Of a stretch of DNA of 64,000 nucleotides, positions 60,890 through 64,000 are shown one piece after another. Made by a program: the position numbers and the translations under genes. Source of the stretch: Carallia brachiata (Eukaryota; Streptophyta; Magnoliopsida; Malpighiales; Rhizophoraceae); assembly GCA_021464245.1 (NCBI GenBank), contig JADCRB010000153.1, positions 744,001 to 808,000 on the forward strand, in the 5' to 3' direction. The stretch's first letter is position 1; each line of letters opens with the position of its first letter. Below the pieces are notes generated by a model. That model saw only the letters and a list, made by a program, of their open reading frames with translations. It made no database searches and was not told the DNA's origin.

Positions 60890-62988
60890 GCCTTGTGGCA
60901 TGATTGCTTCAGGCTGCAAATATTATTAACCTTTCGGTTATAGATTGTTCTCCTAACCTTCCCCTTTGGTCGCCAAAAACTGATAATTGCATTCACACTG
61001 TCACAAATGATGCCATTGATGCTAGCCTATTCACAGAGTTTTGTGATGTTTGCTAGTTGTAAGTTGCTTTATTTCTATAGCGATTGTATTTGCGTTTGAG
61101 TGTTTATGCAACCTTTGTGAAAAAGGAGATTGATATATTTGTTTATTGTGCTTTCTCTCTTGTAACTCTACAGCTGCTTCAATTCAACTATGCTTCGACT
61201 GCTAATTTATGAAGGGTTTAATTTTTTTTTTTCCAGTGGTGTAAATTTTTTTTAGGGGTTTAATTTCATCCCTTGAAACTTGAAAATTTGAATAAGATAA
61301 TGAGGGATTGCATGTGATCGCTTTTTATGTGCTGGGATTTACTTGAAAGGAATTTGCCATTATATAAAGTATACGATCAGTCTGGGCATAAAAAATATTG
61401 GCAGACATGAGAGACAAGAAAAAATCTTGTCGTATAAATTGTCTTTGTGGTGAGATATGAATTAGGTAATTATTTTCGGTTCCATTATACAATTTATTTT
61501 TAGGTAGTATAAAAATAATTACGTAATTCATTTAAATAACATTTAAAAATTTATTTATCTTTTTTTTAATCTTAATTATATATTACTTTAATCATACTTT
61601 AATATTACTTAAAAGAATTCTACCAATTATTTCATAGTTTCTGTTATAAAAGAGGCAATTTTTCTTTGTGAAGAAAGTCACAAGCCACGGAAGAGACATG
61701 CGTTTTGAAGAAAGTCGCAAATCACCACAACAATTTTATTAATAAGTAGTATATCTTATAGCAATTAAGGCAATTTAAGATACATTATGTAACGATTTTA
61801 GAATTTAAAAAATTTGCCGACGATTGTCGGCCTTAGTATTCGACAGTAGAGCGGGGACTTCAACCTTAATTCCACGGGGATGACCCTTTTAACAATTTTA
61901 GTATTGAGAGACTCTATATATATTAAGGCGAGAAGAATTTTATAGACGATTTTTTAGTTTTTCACTTAAGGAAAACACCCCGTGATAATATTTAAATAAT
62001 AATAAAATAATAATAAAATGATAAAATTATTAAATGATTGAAATTAAAAAAAATTATTAGATATTGTTAAATTAATTATTTAAAATTAAACTGTATAATA
62101 AAATTCTTTACTTAATAGATAATTAAATAAAGTGGAGTCGCGATAATATGATTATTCGAAATACCCATCCATGACCAATAATATATGATAATACAATCAT
62201 TTTCAAGTTGTTTGGCGTCTTATATACAAGATCAATTGGCATCTTATGTACGGCCCAATCAAACACAACCTAAATTGATTCAAACACAACCTAAATTGAT
62301 TCCAGATGTCAATGGCAGTCGTGCTTAGGATTAATCCATCACTGACTCACGACTGATAGTGATCTTAGAATATACAACGAGAAAAATGGGGGAAAGAACG
62401 AAGATGATAACGTTGAAGTAAGTGGGTTGAAGAAAGATACCTAATTTACTTAAGGAAATAATGCTCTGAACAAAAATGAATCTTATCAATAAATCTCATA
62501 AGCATATGTGATATTAAAAAGCTCCACCATTTATAGAGAGTTGGTTAATGACCACTCATCCACCTGTTTAATAAAAAAAAAGAAAAAAAAAAAAGATTTA
62601 TGCCTTGAGAAACATTCCCTTGTTCCAAACAAAGGGTTAAGTTTTGAATTCCATTTCATTATATTTTTAGTTATCATATCACGAGGTATAAGATTCGATA
62701 TATTGAAATTATATATGTGTTATATTTGAAAAAAAAAAGTAAAATTAACAAATATATGTCAAATACGAATTTGCCAATTGCATTTTGCATTAAAGTTTTC
62801 TGTGCTGGAAATTAGGGAATACAAGAAATTAAGGATTACAAAACAACCCAATTTCATGACAAACTTAACTTACTTGTGCTTTTAATTCCCATGAGAGAAA
62901 TTTCCATCCTCCTCATCTTTAGAAGCTGGAAACATTATGATTCAACATTGCACATTTGTGTCTGTACTTCCCTGTGTGATAGTATTAG
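60890..62988. other. Spacer between convergent genes
   Basis: 3' UTR-like DNA to about 61150, then AT-rich sequence. No ORF with coding character. An A-rich tract (aaaaaaaaagaaaaaaaaaaaag) lies near 62570-62595. Confidence 0.5.
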
Positions 62989-63252
62989 TCACATGCCATA
63001 GCGAGCATCGTTAAACTTGCCCTTGATCCACTTGAAGCTGTTTCTCAAGCCAGACTTAAGCTTGCCCTCCACAGCGAACACATTATACGATGCAATCCGC
63101 CTCCTCCTCTTTAGCTCTGGATCGTTGGATGATGCAAAACCATTTCCCTTTTGGCACGGACCGTTAAAACTGTAAGAATTCGGCCTGTCTTGGAACCCAA
63201 ACTCGCCGTAGAACGATGAAGAGCGATGAGTGAAAGGCTTGCTCTTCCCCAT
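62989..63252 (-). CDS. DUF3511 domain protein (87 aa)
   Basis: Single-exon gene on the minus strand. I start at MGKSKPFTHRSSSFYGEF (63252); an upstream in-frame Met at 63312 would add a hydrophobic stretch unlike the family. The DUF3511 core is in the C-terminal half: PELKRRRRIASYNVFAVEGK followed by a second basic stretch with FKWIKGKF and ending ARYGM. The family is plant-only, small and basic, with no proven biochemical role. No signal peptide is visible in the chosen form. The gene converges on the kinase gene. Confidence 0.88.
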   Translation of the reverse strand: MGKSKPFTHRSSSFYGEFGFQDRPNSYSFNGPCQKGNGFASSNDPELKRRRRIASYNVFAVEGKLKSGLRNSFKWIKGKFNDARYGM

Positions 63253-63337
63253 GACTAAAAGCAAAGCAAAGGCAATTTTATATGGTTTTAGATGTGTAGT
63301 TGATAGACACACATTTTTCTGTTTTCCTCTGTGGGGA

Positions 63338-63344
63338 ATTTATA
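63338..63344 (-). promoter_or_regulatory. Candidate TATA box of the DUF3511 gene
   Basis: The minus strand reads TATAAAT about 86 bases upstream of the chosen ATG, a normal distance allowing a short 5' UTR. It also falls upstream of the alternative Met at 63312, only 26 bases away, which favours the downstream start. Confidence 0.5.
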
Positions 63345-63829
63345 CTAGAGACTATAGAGACGCGTAATGTTAGTTTCACATGCAAGTTCAATCAACTTGC
63401 AGTGGACAAGGAATGGAGGGTGGTGATTAGGCGTGCAGCTTGATCCCATGTGATGGCAGACAATGTGTTCACATTTGGAAGGCCTTCCGCTTTATTTATT
63501 GTTTTGGACAAGAAAAAAGTTGAATAGGTACGTAACAATAAGTATAAAATTAGATACGTGAGATTCAGATTGTCACATTGTAAAAAATTTATTAAATTTA
63601 AAATAACAAAATAAACCGTCAAATTAATTATGTAAATTTTAAGTGTTGCAGCTTCCGTGCCTTTGTAATCATGTATTTTGATTAATTGACTTTAATTAAT
63701 ATTTTAATTTGAAGCTAGAGATTTTTATTTTTATTTTTACCTTTTGTTAAATAAATATCTTTAATATAACGCGAAAGGCACAGCAAAACTATCACAGTGA
63801 CCCACGGGGCCACCCCCTAAGATGTCCTG
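63345..63829. other. Spacer with dispersed AT-rich repeat
   Basis: No gene recognised. tacgtgagattcagattgtcacattgtaaaaaattt at about 63556 resembles the repeat at 33722 and near 12360. Confidence 0.4.
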
Positions 63830-64000
63830 CTACAAAAATTGCAAACTACCCTTTGGTGATTCTGCGAGGAGATGAAGCCGCCAATCCAAAGTATCTGCGA
63901 GGCTTGCCAGCCAATCGGCCACTTGATTTCCTTCCCGTAATACATGGGTAATCGTAACTTGCTATTCTCTTTTTAACAAAGCCTTGCAAGCAAGGAAGAG
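63830..64000 (-). pseudogene. Fragment of a retroelement-type RNase H domain
   Basis: The minus strand reads THVLREGNQVADWLASLAD, the hallmark C-terminal part of the RNase H domain found in plant LINEs and related reverse-transcriptase genes. The frame closes at TAG 63832-63830. Just before the motif a TAG (63964-63962) interrupts the same frame, probably where Trp or Gln stood. The rest lies beyond the window edge. It may be the 3' end of a decayed LINE or a domesticated RNase H-like gene. Confidence 0.7.

Noticed and set aside
63253..63312. Upstream Met of the DUF3511 ORF
   Set aside because: It would add a hydrophobic lead unlike the family, and it is only 26 bases from the TATA-like site.

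Overview
This window is nuclear DNA of a eudicot plant, probably woody, although the sequence does not name a species. The evidence is spliced genes with GT-AG introns, AT-rich intergenic DNA, plant-only families (GIGANTEA, one-helix protein 2, DUF3511) and typical plant repeats (Ty1/copia, SINE, TRIM and MITE-like elements). I see no prokaryotic or organellar genes and no CRISPR array. Gene models were read by eye from splice sites, frame continuity and family resemblance.

Layout. 1-2100: tandem array of a ~650-bp unit carrying tRNA-like A/B boxes. 2356-9741 (+): tryptophan aminotransferase-related (alliinase-family) gene, split by a 5.6-kb copia element (2913-8550) inside an intron and carrying an in-frame TAG, so called a pseudogene. 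9748-17900: long AT-rich spacer with a 95-bp Mutator-type MITE, an AT palindrome and the GIGANTEA promoter. 17907-27982 (+): GIGANTEA, 14 coding exons. 28479-28959: Tourist-like MITE. 30715-33392 (+): UDP-rhamnose/UDP-galactose transporter (URGT family). 37091-39028 (+): plant protein of unknown function. 40316-40511: tRNA-derived SINE. 45469-45753: TRIM-like element. 46066-48197 (+): plant protein of unknown function ending in the CaaX box CVIM. 49568-51370 (+): OHP2, a photosystem II assembly factor. 52911-53156 (-): small coiled-coil, tail-anchored-like protein. 57524-60889 (+): CDK-related protein kinase with an MGC lipidation start. 62989-63252 (-): DUF3511 protein. 63830-64000 (-): decayed RNase H fragment.

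The genes do not form one pathway; each is an ordinary plant gene with its own promoter. The order TAR, URGT, OHP2, CDK-related kinase matches, from memory, the descending locus order At1g34060/34040, At1g34020, At1g34000, At1g33770 in Arabidopsis, so this looks like an old conserved block that here also contains GIGANTEA.

The most important quality signal is four apparent one-base losses in otherwise intact conserved genes, three in GIGANTEA and one in OHP2. The copia element shows similar frame breaks. Restoring one base at each site makes both coding lengths exact multiples of three (1171 aa and 192 aa). This points to assembly indel error more than to gene death, but raw reads must decide. 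I found no convincing new biological system. The main loci for a second look are the two functionally unknown conserved proteins, especially the CaaX protein with its KVQW motif.
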